From: JAJRZL01 sp964557855
Lineage (GTDB): Bacteria > Zixibacteria > MSB-5A5 > GN15 > FEB-12
Direction of reading: 5' to 3'
DNA: 64,000 bases
Assembly: GCA_964557855.1 (NCBI GenBank)
Contig: CAZLBP010000008.1
Location: forward strand, 1-64,000
A model generated the notes under the pieces. The model saw only the letters and a list, made by a program, of their open reading frames with translations. It was not told where the DNA came from and did no database searches. The position numbers and the translations under genes are program-made. The stretch's first letter is position 1; every line of letters begins with the position of its first letter. Shown piece by piece: positions 17,186-26,508 of the stretch.

Positions 17186-17370
17186 TCGACACAAGCTGCG
17201 AACTTCTGAGCAAGTCCGAACTTTGAGGTTGAAAAGTCTGGAAATATTCTGCGCCGATTTATTGCCGTACATAATTTGGAGAAGCTTCGGGTATTGGGAG
17301 TTAGCCTCGAGTATGCGAATTGTCGTTCTGCAAAGCCCCGTTATCAGTCACTTTGTGAAATGAGGTGTTT

Positions 17371-18480
17371 TTGTCGCTTCCTGAAGGGTTGAATCCGTTA
17401 GTTATCGGTGACAAGGTAACCCGATTCCCCATTGTCCAGGGCGGAATGGGTGTTGGTATTTCCCTTTCCGGATTAGCATCTGCAGTGGCCAATGAGGGTG
17501 GAATTGGTGTAATTGCAGCTGCAGGAATCGGAATGTTTGAACGCGACTTCTATTCGAATTACCTTGAAGCTAACATCCGTGCGTTACGATCCGAAATCCG
17601 CAGGGCCAAGTCATTGACTCGTGGTGTATTAGGGGTAAACATCATGGTGGCTTTCTCGAATTACGCCGACTTTGTGCGAACGGTGATTGAGGAAGAGATT
17701 GATGTGATTTTTTCTGGAGCCGGATTGCCCTTGACGTTACCGCAGTTTCTCGGTAGCAACTCAAAGACCAAACTCGTGCCAATAGTTTCTTCGGCGAAAG
17801 CCGCAAGGCTCATTTGCAAAAGGTGGCTGAGTCGATACGACTACATCCCCGATGCGATAGTTGTGGAAGGTCCCATGGCAGGTGGTCACCTGGGGTTTTC
17901 GATAGAACAGATTCATGACCAGTCGTTCTCTCTTGAGAGATTGGTGCCGGGAATTATCGAGGAAGTGCGGGATTTCTCAGACCGTCAAGGAAAGCCGATT
18001 CCGATTATAGTAGCCGGCGGGATTTTCGCGGGAGCCGATATCCGTAAGTTCTTGGAGCTGGGTGCTGACGCAGTACAAATGGGGACTCGTTTCGTATGTA
18101 CTGAAGAATGTGATGCAGACGATTTGTTTAAGCAGGCTTATTTAAACGCAAAGGCCGAAGATGTAGTAATAATTACGAGTCCGGTTGGAATGCCGGGACG
18201 AGCCATCCGGAACAGCTTCCTTGACGACGTGAGTGCCGGAGCAAAGAAACCATTTAGTTGTCCGTACCATTGTATAATCAGCTGCGATTACAAGAACAGC
18301 CCTTTCTGTATTGCACAGGCTCTTATGAACGCAAAGCGCGGACGGTTTGGCCATGGATTTGCTTTCGCCGGCTCAAATGTCTACAAGGTCAACGACATCA
18401 TATCTGTCAAAGAACTATTCGCAAGGCTCGTTTCTGAATATGAGGGATCAGGCAAAGTTCGATTAGTCCGGCCTTCATAA
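17371..18480 (+). CDS. Nitronate monooxygenase / FabK-like flavoprotein
   Basis: About 369 residues. A GAGG ribosome site (17362-17365) favours the TTG at 17371; the GTG at 17365 would overlap it. TIM-barrel FMN family (2-nitropropane dioxygenase, PF03060-like): FPIVQGGMGVGISLSGLA and NEGGIGVIAAAG near the N-terminus, GVNIMVA, the active-site loop EGPMAGGHLGF with the conserved His, IIVAGGIFAGADI and GADAVQMGTRFVCTEE for phosphate binding. The Cys-rich segment SCPYHCIISCDYKNSPFCI occurs in one subgroup of this family. The real substrate (nitronate, enoyl-ACP or other) is unresolved. The gene is AT-richer than its neighbours and sits beside an IS remnant, which hints at transfer. Confidence 0.85.
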   Translation: MSLPEGLNPLVIGDKVTRFPIVQGGMGVGISLSGLASAVANEGGIGVIAAAGIGMFERDFYSNYLEANIRALRSEIRRAKSLTRGVLGVNIMVAFSNYADFVRTVIEEEIDVIFSGAGLPLTLPQFLGSNSKTKLVPIVSSAKAARLICKRWLSRYDYIPDAIVVEGPMAGGHLGFSIEQIHDQSFSLERLVPGIIEEVRDFSDRQGKPIPIIVAGGIFAGADIRKFLELGADAVQMGTRFVCTEECDADDLFKQAYLNAKAEDVVIITSPVGMPGRAIRNSFLDDVSAGAKKPFSCPYHCIISCDYKNSPFCIAQALMNAKRGRFGHGFAFAGSNVYKVNDIISVKELFARLVSEYEGSGKVRLVRPS

Positions 18481-18516
18481 TTTCTCCAATCGTGAACTCC
18501 TGCAGTTCGGACTCAT

Positions 18517-18545
18517 CTCGTTCCCAGGTTCGACTTGGGAACGAG
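18517..18545. repeat. CTCGTTCCCA palindrome, near-perfect copy
   Basis: CTCGTTCCCAGGT-TCG-ACTTGGGAACGAG, the best-preserved copy of the family, 37 nt after the flavoprotein stop. It could act as a bidirectional hairpin but has no U-tract. Confidence 0.8.
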
Positions 18546-18648
18546 GGTCTCTCGGAACTGCAGGGGATTCCGACCTACTTTTCTTTTTCAATATGCCCCG
18601 TTGACGCTAACCGGTTGATTGTATAACCTGTACAGCAGGATGTGTAGA

Positions 18649-19290
18649 ATGAATAGCATCGTCAGGACTCTTCCGATTTTGATCGTCGTCATATCATCAT
18701 TAATGATGGCGGGTCATACATTCAGCCAAACCCTGAGCGGCCTGTCGCGCCCCCCGCAGGATTCCGCCGAGGCGGAACGGGTCCGTATCTGGATTCCGGT
18801 CGAGCGGGACAGCAAATGCCGGGTCGATATCAAGATAGTCGATGACTCCGGCCGGGTCGTGCGCCATCTCCTTAACTACCGCCCCAGCCGCGGCTACTAC
18901 AACTACTACTGGGACAAGCGGGATGATTCCGGGAAGCGCGTACCTCCCGGGACGTATTACAGTATGGTGGACAACTGCGGCAACATACGGCGGAGACCGA
19001 TTGAGGCTCGGTACGGCGAGTGGGAAAAGGCCAGCCGGATCGTCCTCCCGGACACCGCCCGACCGTTCCTGGTGCGCTTCGAGCTGCTTGAGGATTCGGC
19101 CGATGTTTCGGTCCGGATTCTCAGCCAGCGCGGACATCAGGTCGACAGTGTCTTTGTCGACTCGATCTTCAACAAGGGTCAACACGAAATCGAATGGCAG
19201 CCGCCCCCCTCGTTTCGCCACGGCAACTACATGATTGAGGTCACTATCGGTGAGTATGTTTATGTTCGGGAAGTTAGCTATTTGCCGTAG
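18649..19290 (+). CDS. Secreted protein with FlgD-like Ig domains
   Basis: About 213 residues from the ATG at 18649 (AGGA ribosome site); upstream in-frame starts give an implausible pre-signal extension. A signal peptide (TLPILIVVISSLMMAGHTFS) is followed by two FlgD/T9SS-like Ig units. The first has VRIWIPVERDSKCRVDIKIV and the hallmark YYWDKRDDSGKRVPPGTYY; the second has FLVRFELLEDSADVSVRI and GQHEIEWQPPPSFRHGNYMI. Such domains occur on surface and flagellar-hook-cap proteins of FCB bacteria. The specific role is unknown. It overlaps the following lipoprotein gene. Confidence 0.75.
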   Translation: MNSIVRTLPILIVVISSLMMAGHTFSQTLSGLSRPPQDSAEAERVRIWIPVERDSKCRVDIKIVDDSGRVVRHLLNYRPSRGYYNYYWDKRDDSGKRVPPGTYYSMVDNCGNIRRRPIEARYGEWEKASRIVLPDTARPFLVRFELLEDSADVSVRILSQRGHQVDSVFVDSIFNKGQHEIEWQPPPSFRHGNYMIEVTIGEYVYVREVSYLP

Positions 19291-19771
19291 CATAAAGCCT
19301 GTGCCCGGACGGCTGCTGCTGTTCCTGGTCGGCAGCCTGCTGGCCGGCGTGATCTTACAGGGATGCGCCATCACCGATCCTCCCATAAGAACGGAAGAGC
19401 CGGTCGATACCAAAACCTGGGAAAAGGCCTGGGTCGATCCCCAGATTGTCATCGCTGACTCCCTCTTTACTCTCATTCGCTCGGAACGCATCGATTCCTT
19501 TGTCGTGGACCGCACAGGCTATTGGGCGCCGGAACTGAAGTCTTCGGTCGAATTCTCGATAGACCGGGACTCCTGTTTTGTCAATGCGATCATGAAATCC
19601 TCAATGCACGATCTCGTCGTCCTGCCGCTTCTGGCGCGGACGCTCGGACGAGGGTACTACAAATTGACGCCGGGGCCGGGCATATTGAACCGGGCCGAGG
19701 GTGCGGTCGGTTCGTACGAAATCGAAGTCACGGCCTGTGGCAAGGCAGCCGTGGCGAGTGTCGGGCGCTGA
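19256..19771 (+). CDS. Small lipoprotein, unknown function
   Basis: About 171 residues. ATG at 19256 or 19262; both lie inside the 3' end of the previous gene, with GGTGAG just upstream, so translation is probably coupled. A basic N-terminus and hydrophobic stretch (LLLFLVGSLLAGVILQGC) end in a good lipobox, with lipidation predicted at the Cys. The mature part contains WEKAWVDPQIVIADSL and GRGYYKLTPGPGILN; I recognise no family. The pairing suggests a cell-surface partner of the FlgD-Ig protein. Confidence 0.65.
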   Translation: MFMFGKLAICRSIKPVPGRLLLFLVGSLLAGVILQGCAITDPPIRTEEPVDTKTWEKAWVDPQIVIADSLFTLIRSERIDSFVVDRTGYWAPELKSSVEFSIDRDSCFVNAIMKSSMHDLVVLPLLARTLGRGYYKLTPGPGILNRAEGAVGSYEIEVTACGKAAVASVGR

Positions 19772-19833
19772 CGGCACGCAGTTCATCATTACAATTCGAA
19801 GGCTGACGTCTCACCTCCTCCGGGCGAATCGTT

Positions 19834-19850
19834 TGTGCAACCCTTGCACA
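19834..19850. promoter_or_regulatory. Perfect palindrome upstream of an NtrC-type regulator
   Basis: TGTGCAA-CCC-TTGCACA, a 7-bp perfect inverted repeat, about 130 nt upstream of the regulator ATG at 19980. A second one, ACCGGC-ATC-GCCGGT, follows near 19876-19890. The first has the size and distance of an activator or repressor site. No -24/-12 element was found. Confidence 0.4.
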
Positions 19851-19979
19851 CGTTGATGATCGCGCCTTTCCACAACCGGCATCGCCGGTGAACCTCTACT
19901 CCAAACTGTCGATATACCCTAACAAATCCTCAGTCGTGAGGTAAACAGGAAGACAGGAAGAAGTCCGGAAGGAGCCGCT

Positions 19980-21356
19980 ATGCCGAATATCCTCGTGGTC
20001 GACGACAAAGACTCGATGAGAAACATGCTGCACGAAACACTGGCCGAGGCCGGGTACCGGGTGGATTCCGTTGTCAACGGCAGCCAGGCCGTCGATCTGG
20101 TTCGCAACAAATCCTACGACCTGGTCCTCACCGACTTGAAGATGCCCGACGTCGACGGATTACAGGTTCTGTCCGCGGCCAAAGAGGTCGACATCGATAC
20201 ATCGGTCATTGTTATGACGGCGTACGGGACGATCGAGGACGCGGTCGCCGCCATGAAACAGGGCGCCTTCGACTTCATTACGAAACCGTTCGACACGGAA
20301 CACCTCTGTGTCCTTATCGGTCGGGCTCTGGAAAACCGACGCTTGTTGGCCGAAAACACGCTCCTGCGACAGGAGCTGATGGGCGGACACGGCGTGTCCG
20401 ACATCATCGGCCAGAACCGGAAGATGGTCGAGCTGTGCGAGCTGATTCACAAGGTGTCCAAGTCCGACGCCTCGGTGCTGCTGCAGGGGGAATCGGGGAC
20501 GGGGAAGGAACTCTTCGCCCGCGCCATCCACGGGCTCTCCAATAGAAACCATGGTCCCTACATCGCCATCAATTGCGCCGCGATCCCCCGGGAGCTGCTG
20601 GAAAACGAACTGTTCGGCTCCGAAAAGGGCGCTTTCACCGGCGCCCACACGCGCAAAATGGGCAAGTTCGAAATCGCCACGACCGGCACTATCTTTCTCG
20701 ACGAAATAGGCGACATGGATATCGCGCTGCAGGCGAAACTGCTACGCGTCCTCCAGCAAAAGAATTTCGAACGCCTGGGCGGCACCAAGCCGATCGATGT
20801 CGACGTGCGCGTCATCGCCGCGACCAATATGGACTTGACTGAACTCAATAAGGAGAAGCGATTCCGCGAGGACCTGTACTATCGCCTCTCCGTCTTTCCG
20901 CTGACCATTCCCCCCCTGCGGGAGCGCGTCGATGACATCAGGCTGCTGGCGGACTTCTTCATCGATAAGTACTGCCGCGAAATGAAAAAGTCCCTCAAGT
21001 CATTTTCGAAGAAGGCCTTCCAGTTACTCGAAGACTACCACTGGCCGGGCAACGTCCGAGAACTGCAAAACACCATCGAGCGAGCCGTCATTCTGGCCGA
21101 AAGCAAGAAGATCGCTCCGGAACACCTGGCTATCCGGTTGCGCCGCACGGACGAAATCCGGCTCCGCGAAGGCGCCGGCCTCAAGGAGATCGGAGCCCAT
21201 GCCCAGATGCAGGCCGAAAAACGAACAATCCTGCGCGTCCTGAAAGAGACCCGCGGTAACAAACGAAAAGCAGCTAAAGTACTCCAGATTGACTACACCA
21301 CGTTGTTTGATAAGATCCGCAAGTACCGGATCGACAAATCCGGTTCCGACGATTAG
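19980..21356 (+). CDS. NtrC-family sigma-54-dependent response regulator (orphan)
   Basis: A 458-residue protein with an AAGGAG ribosome site. Receiver: DDKD near residue 8, phospho-acceptor Asp52, Lys102. AAA+: Walker A GESGTGKE (170-177), GAFTGA (217-222), Walker B GTIFLDEIGD, and REDLYYRLSVFPLTIPPLRE. Fis-type HTH: GNKRKAAKVLQIDYTTLFDK. All residues needed for sigma-54 activation are present. No histidine kinase gene is adjacent, so its partner is elsewhere. It is closer to the AtoC/ZraR branch than to the regulator at 6485. Confidence 0.93.
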   Translation: MPNILVVDDKDSMRNMLHETLAEAGYRVDSVVNGSQAVDLVRNKSYDLVLTDLKMPDVDGLQVLSAAKEVDIDTSVIVMTAYGTIEDAVAAMKQGAFDFITKPFDTEHLCVLIGRALENRRLLAENTLLRQELMGGHGVSDIIGQNRKMVELCELIHKVSKSDASVLLQGESGTGKELFARAIHGLSNRNHGPYIAINCAAIPRELLENELFGSEKGAFTGAHTRKMGKFEIATTGTIFLDEIGDMDIALQAKLLRVLQQKNFERLGGTKPIDVDVRVIAATNMDLTELNKEKRFREDLYYRLSVFPLTIPPLRERVDDIRLLADFFIDKYCREMKKSLKSFSKKAFQLLEDYHWPGNVRELQNTIERAVILAESKKIAPEHLAIRLRRTDEIRLREGAGLKEIGAHAQMQAEKRTILRVLKETRGNKRKAAKVLQIDYTTLFDKIRKYRIDKSGSDD

Positions 21357-21602
21357 GTCGGAACGGTCCCGCCTCTGTCGCCGGCGCGACGTTCTTTCAT
21401 TTCAGGATGCCCCCGGCAATTGCCTCATGAACCGGCGCTGAGACCCTGTGCCGTCCGCCGTTAACTTGCCTTATCAGGTATTGCCGCTGCCCAGTTTTTC
21501 CTTGCGCCATCCATTCCTGCGCGCTATCGTTATCCAGGTAGGGAGAACGTCCCTCAGCATGGGTACGATAGGTAATATAACGTAACTCACTGGAGGTAGC
21601 AT

Positions 21603-23267
21603 ATGGTATTTCAGCAGAGACTGATGTATCGTCTATTGTTGGTGGCCGCACTGGTGGCTGTCTGGGTGTTCGGCTGCGGTGACGATTCCACGGGACCTGA
21701 CGACGGCCAAACGTCCGCTGAACTCGTGGCCGAGGCCAACGATTCCCTGGGGACCATGATGACGGAAATCATCGAGGAAACCCTGGAAGAAGCGGACTCG
21801 ACTTTTCGCCCCCGCGATATTGACTTTTCCAAAGTCCATGATTTATATGAGCGCGCCCTGGCCAGGGACAACACCAATCAGGACGCGCGGTTCGGTTCGG
21901 CTTTCACCGGCCTGATGATGTATCTGACAGACCCCACCCTGAACGATCTAATCGACCGTTTCAAATACGTAATCGACACGAGCAGCGTTGACGGTGCGGG
22001 TCCGGTATCTATGTTGCCCCGGGTATTGCTGAGCGAGGTAATGTCGCCCGAAGGCATCCCGGCCGCTCCGGAGAAGTTTCCGGCGCTGCTGCCGGCGTTT
22101 GCGGCTATGGACCACGCCGTTATCCGACTGGCGGCCGTGGATCCCATGATCAGCGAGATTCAGGCCACGCTCGAGACCGGCCTCTTGCCTCGGGTAGTGA
22201 GCGCCCGTAATAAGATGCTCCAGGTACTGGAAGATGCCGGTTACACGTTCGTGATTACGCCCGCCATGCAGGGTAATCACGGCGCCAATCCCATCATCCT
22301 GGACCGCTCCGACTTTCGTGTGTTCCTGGCCGCTCTGTATGCGGCTGAAGCGTCGCTGCATATCTTTCTGGCGCGCAATCTGGATATGACCAGCTACGAT
22401 GTGGAGGGAGTGGAGGACGCCGTTACTCAAAGTTCCGGGTTCCTGCGTCTGAAATCAGGCGGCGTCGGCGCCAACCACATGCTGACGGCGAAAACCAGGA
22501 TTCTCTCGACAGAGACGGAACTCGAAAACGCCATCGACCATTTGATCGCCGAAATCGGCACTGACCAGAGTGACGACCTCATCAAGGTCTATACCGACGA
22601 TCTGGAGGATCTTAACGAAGCGAAGGATACGCTGAACTTCTATCGCACGTACTTCGACGGGGCGAAGGAACTGGAAATCGTGTTCGATGCGGAGGATACC
22701 CTCCGGATTGATGTCGACATCAGTCAATTCTTCGACAATCCCATTGACAATCCAAAAGAGCTGCTGCCGGCTTATACTATCACGATGGAGCATCTTGAAG
22801 ATTATTACGAGGCGTTCGCCGCGGAACATTTCAGTCGCGATCGCTATTGGGCCGCCATGGACACGATTTTCGGTTTGACCTACCCCAACGATACGCCATA
22901 TTTCGACTATCATCTGCCGGAAGACAACAGCCCCCTCTTTTATCAGCTATTGGCTCACTGGGAGGCGTCCGGCCAGTTCATTTTCGGCTGGGAAGACGTG
23001 TACAAGTACACTGATTGCGAACCGCCGGCCACCTGGTGCTACTACTCGCAACATCGCTGGACCTATGAGAGATTCTGGCACGATCCCGATCAAATCGTCA
23101 CGTGCTGGGAATGGCAGGCGACTTCGTACCACAGCTGGACATGGCCCAATCCGACGTTCAACGGGCTGTTCCCGAGCTTGACTTCGGAGGACATAAAGGA
23201 TATGGTTGTCGACGAGCCGTCGGAGTGGAAACGAGGCGAGTGCGACACGACCCACTTTGAGTTCTGA
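21603..23267 (+). CDS. Large lipoprotein, unknown function
   Basis: A 554-residue protein with a strong GGAGG ribosome site. The signal peptide ends VAVWVFGC, a clear lipobox, followed by DDSTGPDD, the acidic linker common on lipoproteins of this genome. Residues 80-130 (VHDLYERALARDNTNQDARFG) look TPR-like; the remainder is helical. It ends in a Trp/Tyr-rich region (CEPPATWCYYSQHRWTYERF). I recognise no catalytic motif. It is followed 60 nt later by a barrel-like outer-membrane protein, so the pair may act together at the outer membrane. Confidence 0.7.
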   Translation: MVFQQRLMYRLLLVAALVAVWVFGCGDDSTGPDDGQTSAELVAEANDSLGTMMTEIIEETLEEADSTFRPRDIDFSKVHDLYERALARDNTNQDARFGSAFTGLMMYLTDPTLNDLIDRFKYVIDTSSVDGAGPVSMLPRVLLSEVMSPEGIPAAPEKFPALLPAFAAMDHAVIRLAAVDPMISEIQATLETGLLPRVVSARNKMLQVLEDAGYTFVITPAMQGNHGANPIILDRSDFRVFLAALYAAEASLHIFLARNLDMTSYDVEGVEDAVTQSSGFLRLKSGGVGANHMLTAKTRILSTETELENAIDHLIAEIGTDQSDDLIKVYTDDLEDLNEAKDTLNFYRTYFDGAKELEIVFDAEDTLRIDVDISQFFDNPIDNPKELLPAYTITMEHLEDYYEAFAAEHFSRDRYWAAMDTIFGLTYPNDTPYFDYHLPEDNSPLFYQLLAHWEASGQFIFGWEDVYKYTDCEPPATWCYYSQHRWTYERFWHDPDQIVTCWEWQATSYHSWTWPNPTFNGLFPSLTSEDIKDMVVDEPSEWKRGECDTTHFEF

Positions 23268-23327
23268 TGACGTCGGTTGGCAAAGATTGAAACGAAGCGT
23301 GAGTACTAATGATGAACTAGTGGTGCA

Positions 23328-24758
23328 ATGGCGATCAAAGTCCAGTTAAAACAGATGCGCAGCCTGTGTCTGGCTCTCGGGCTGCTCACTGTAGCTGCGT
23401 CCGCGGTTCGGGCCGGGGTCGACTTCACCCGGTCCGGTTATCGATCTGCGACACTTTTCACCGACGGGGCCGACAACCACTGGGCCGGTGGCGGATCCTT
23501 TGTCGAGGGACAGTTCTCGGCCGGCGCGCTCGGGCAAACCTGGCGGCTGCGTGTGGCTCACGTTCGACCCGAGAGTGACCTGCACTGGGCATCAGGAGAG
23601 CGACCGGTCAGCAGTGGTGGTGACGATCGGCTGACGGGACGTTTGCTTTTGCGAAAACCGTATGTGCAGACGACCCTGCAGATGGAAACACGGGGCCGGA
23701 TTATGGTCTCGTCGTTGAGTTACCGTTTGCTCCATGATAGTCGTATGGAATGGTCGGCGGGCGTCGAGGTTCGACCGCATCCGCGTATCGGCGGTGGGAT
23801 TCGTACCGGACGCGTATTCCCTTGGCCGGCGTATAGTGAGCTATCCTATGAATATGCCGGCTCCGATCAGATCGCGGCCCGAGAAGGGGGTGTGCTCCAC
23901 TGGCGGGGTTACGGTCAAACCACCGATGTAACGTTGCGCTTCATGCCCATATCCGGACTGGCTATTGAGACTGCGCGACGACAGGTCCGCCTGGAACCAG
24001 GCCAACCGGCCGATGAAACCGCCTCGGGTTCGTATAGCGCCGCCGTGGACGGGTTCTGGTCGGAGCAGAGCTTCCGTGCCGAGTATCTGCTGCGGGCGGA
24101 TTGGTGCGCGGTGACCCGGTACCGGCGGCTGCGAGCCGAAACAAGACTGCGGGGCTTCAGCGCTAGAGACGTGTTTGCCCATTTTGGCGTGGTGGAGGCC
24201 GAGGGATTGTTGTGGTCGGTTCAGCTCGATCACGCCGATCGATTCCTCAAATATCTGTCCGGTCACTTAAGCGGCGAGGCGCGCGGCGTGGTCGAGGCCT
24301 GGCCGTTTGCCGAGGGACTGATGCGTTTCCTGGGCGAGCGTCGCCATGTCGCTGTGACAGGTGACGTGACGTGGCATCTCGTCAGCGCGGGCGGTCGCAT
24401 GTGGGACAGCGGCCGCTATCGGATACACGGCGTGCTGGACTTCCTCCATATCGCGCCGGATCTGCGCTATGCCACGTGGCGGCCCTTGTTGTTCGGGTTC
24501 GGTATCGATGATCTGGAGAATGGTCGCTTCAAGATAACCGCCGCCGACCTGATTCGCCTGCAGCTGAAACCGGCCGTAAGGTTCGGCAACTGGTTGTTGG
24601 CATTCGAAGTATCACAGTGGCTTCCTTTGTCGGTGCGGGAAGCAGTCAACGAAACGTCCTCAAAAACAGCAGGTGAACGGGGAGAAACGGTATCCGGCGA
24701 TGGCCCGCGCACGTGGGCCGGACTAACTCTCTCCATTCAACTGCGCTCGGAGTTTTAG
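23328..24758 (+). CDS. Predicted outer-membrane beta-barrel protein
   Basis: A 476-residue protein. A signal peptide (SLCLALGLLTVAASAVRAG) is followed by alternating amphipathic strands throughout: RLTGRLLLRKPYVQTTLQME, WSAGVEVRPHPRIGGGIRTG, FRAEYLLRADWCAVTRYRRL. It closes with WAGLTLSIQLRSEF, whose terminal Phe is typical of BAM-inserted barrels. No family is recognised. Codon choice matches the rest of the window. Confidence 0.6.
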   Translation: MAIKVQLKQMRSLCLALGLLTVAASAVRAGVDFTRSGYRSATLFTDGADNHWAGGGSFVEGQFSAGALGQTWRLRVAHVRPESDLHWASGERPVSSGGDDRLTGRLLLRKPYVQTTLQMETRGRIMVSSLSYRLLHDSRMEWSAGVEVRPHPRIGGGIRTGRVFPWPAYSELSYEYAGSDQIAAREGGVLHWRGYGQTTDVTLRFMPISGLAIETARRQVRLEPGQPADETASGSYSAAVDGFWSEQSFRAEYLLRADWCAVTRYRRLRAETRLRGFSARDVFAHFGVVEAEGLLWSVQLDHADRFLKYLSGHLSGEARGVVEAWPFAEGLMRFLGERRHVAVTGDVTWHLVSAGGRMWDSGRYRIHGVLDFLHIAPDLRYATWRPLLFGFGIDDLENGRFKITAADLIRLQLKPAVRFGNWLLAFEVSQWLPLSVREAVNETSSKTAGERGETVSGDGPRTWAGLTLSIQLRSEF

Positions 24759-24966
24759 CTCCCGTTTAGCCTCCGTGACCCACAAAAAAACCGATTGACA
24801 CCGATGTTAAACTGGTATTTATTCTCGCTTATATGTCCGCCAAGCGTACTTACCGGGCGGGTTCGATGGTTGACGTTGCGGCGCCGGACTGAAAAGAGAT
24901 AAGGGAGGGTGCCTTTGATACCGATAATCGGTATGATAAGCTGGGACCCGAAAGATTAGGTCGGTT

Positions 24967-25527
24967 GTGGATATGACAGGCATGTACAAATCATCGAAAG
25001 TCAATCGACGCGTGTTGTTGCTCAATCAAAATTACGAGCCGTTGACCGTCTGTTCGGCGCGACGGGCGTTCGTGCTGCTGTTTCAGGGGAAGGCCGAGAT
25101 GCTGGCGACCGCGAACGGGTTGAAGCTGCGGACGGTGAGCATGGCCTACGAGCTCCCGTCGGTGGTCAGACTCTGGCAGTATCGGAAAGTACCGTTCAAA
25201 CGGATCATGCTGACCCGCAAGAACATCATGATGCGCGACAAAAACCAGTGCCAGTACTGTGGCACGACCAAGGGTCCCATGACCGTGGACCATATTACCC
25301 CCAAACGAATGGGCGGCCAGGATACCTGGCACAACCTCGTCTGCGCCTGTAACCGATGCAACAACAAGAAGGGCGACCATACGCCTGAACAGGTGGGGAT
25401 GACACTGCTGCGCAAGCCGGCCCGCCCGAGTTACATTACGTTCATTCAGCGCCACTACGGCATCGCCGACCAATGGAAACCGTACCTTTTTATCGATCCT
25501 TCCCACGGCAACTGCGCCACGACGTAG
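24967..25527 (+). CDS. HNH endonuclease family protein
   Basis: A 186-residue protein; a TAGG ribosome site 6 nt before the GTG supports this start, with ATG at 24973 possible. The N-terminal module (RRVLLLNQNYEPLTVCSARR, VLLFQGKAEML) is the one found before HNH domains in a widespread bacterial family. HNH motif: CQYCGTTKGPMTVDHITPKR, then GGQDTWHNLVCACNRCNNKK, with both zinc-binding CxxC pairs and the catalytic His. It is common in free-living bacteria as a stand-alone gene and may serve in DNA repair or restriction. Confidence 0.88.
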   Translation: MDMTGMYKSSKVNRRVLLLNQNYEPLTVCSARRAFVLLFQGKAEMLATANGLKLRTVSMAYELPSVVRLWQYRKVPFKRIMLTRKNIMMRDKNQCQYCGTTKGPMTVDHITPKRMGGQDTWHNLVCACNRCNNKKGDHTPEQVGMTLLRKPARPSYITFIQRHYGIADQWKPYLFIDPSHGNCATT

Positions 25528-26274
25528 GGCTGAGATTGTCCACATTATATACCACCAGATCGGCTTCTGAGGCGCTAACGGCGGCGAATAACCCGACACG
25601 TCATCTGGCCGGGTGCCCCACCGCTGGCGGTGGGTCACAGTTGGGTACGAACCGGTCACATTGGTAACAGAATAAACTCACTACATGGGCAACACTTTTT
25701 GGATATTTGAGTTCTTTGTTGTCCTGTTTATTGTATCTCGTTTTTGGTCTTTTCAAGTGAAAGAGTTTGCGGTAGGTTGCAGTTGTGTCAGGTCTTGAGC
25801 CCGCGTCAGCGGGATTGTGACCTGACACCCGCTACCCCACCCAACGGGTGGGTTCTTTCTTTTCTTCTGCACTGCACGTCTCGACCAACCAGGCCCATTA
25901 GTTAGGTGGGATATTAAGTGTAGAGGCGGCTATGGACATCCACCGCCCTCACTGCCAAACGAACCCATTTTCACTGACTGTGAAACCTGGTGCGCCCGTG
26001 ACCTGTGATCACCCGAGATCCGGGATCGGACATCCCCGCCACACCGATCGCCCCCAATGATATCCGGGTCAGACTGCCCCGACTATGGGGATCAGCCCAT
26101 AACAGGCCTTCCTATCAACCTCGTCTCAGCCGCCTCTCCGCTCCCGTGACGGTTGCCTAAGTGCCGGCGTGGCAACAAGTTGTCGACACCAAACAAAACA
26201 ATCTAAACCCCGGCATTACGGTTGCAAAGATCGCTTACAGAACGTAACCGAACACCTTGAACTGGACTGAAATT
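25528..26274. repeat. 747-nt gap with partial composite repeat
   Basis: At 25781-25829 lies a partial copy of the composite repeat (TGTCAGGTC...GACCTGACA around CCCGCGTCAGCGGG). A terminator follows. 25870-26250 has no credible ORF but is rich in short inverted repeats, such as CGAGATCC-GGGATCGG near 26014. It may encode a structured RNA; I could not match it to RNase P, tmRNA, SRP or 6S consensus motifs. Confidence 0.5.
25836..25868 (+). terminator. Rho-independent terminator
   Basis: CCCACCC (25836-25842), loop AAC, GGGTGGG (25846-25852), then TTCTTTCTTTTCTT: a 7-bp GC stem with a U-rich tail. Confidence 0.75.
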
Positions 26275-26508
26275 ATGCGTGTCAAGTTCATTCTGACGAT
26301 GGAAGATCTGGTTGTCGATAACAACCGGATCGATCAACTGATTCTGGATTGGGAAAGCGATGTCGACCATGCGGAGATCGCCGAACTCTCCCACAAATGG
26401 ATAACGTCCAAGAACTTCCTGACCCAGCGGATGGTCGGGCTGACCCGGGTGGGGGAGTCCTCGTTGACCATCGAGCCGCTCGAAGAAGAGCAGTATGAAG
26501 AATACTGA
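26275..26508 (+). CDS. Small acidic protein, unknown function
   Basis: 77 residues from the ATG at 26275; an in-frame TTG at 26257 is less likely. It starts MRVKFILTMEDLVVDNNRID and ends in an acidic tail EPLEEEQYEEY. There is no signal or membrane segment. The 3' end overlaps the next gene by 14 nt, so the two are translationally coupled. I recognise no family; context links it to the small membrane protein downstream. Confidence 0.6.
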   Translation: MRVKFILTMEDLVVDNNRIDQLILDWESDVDHAEIAELSHKWITSKNFLTQRMVGLTRVGESSLTIEPLEEEQYEEY

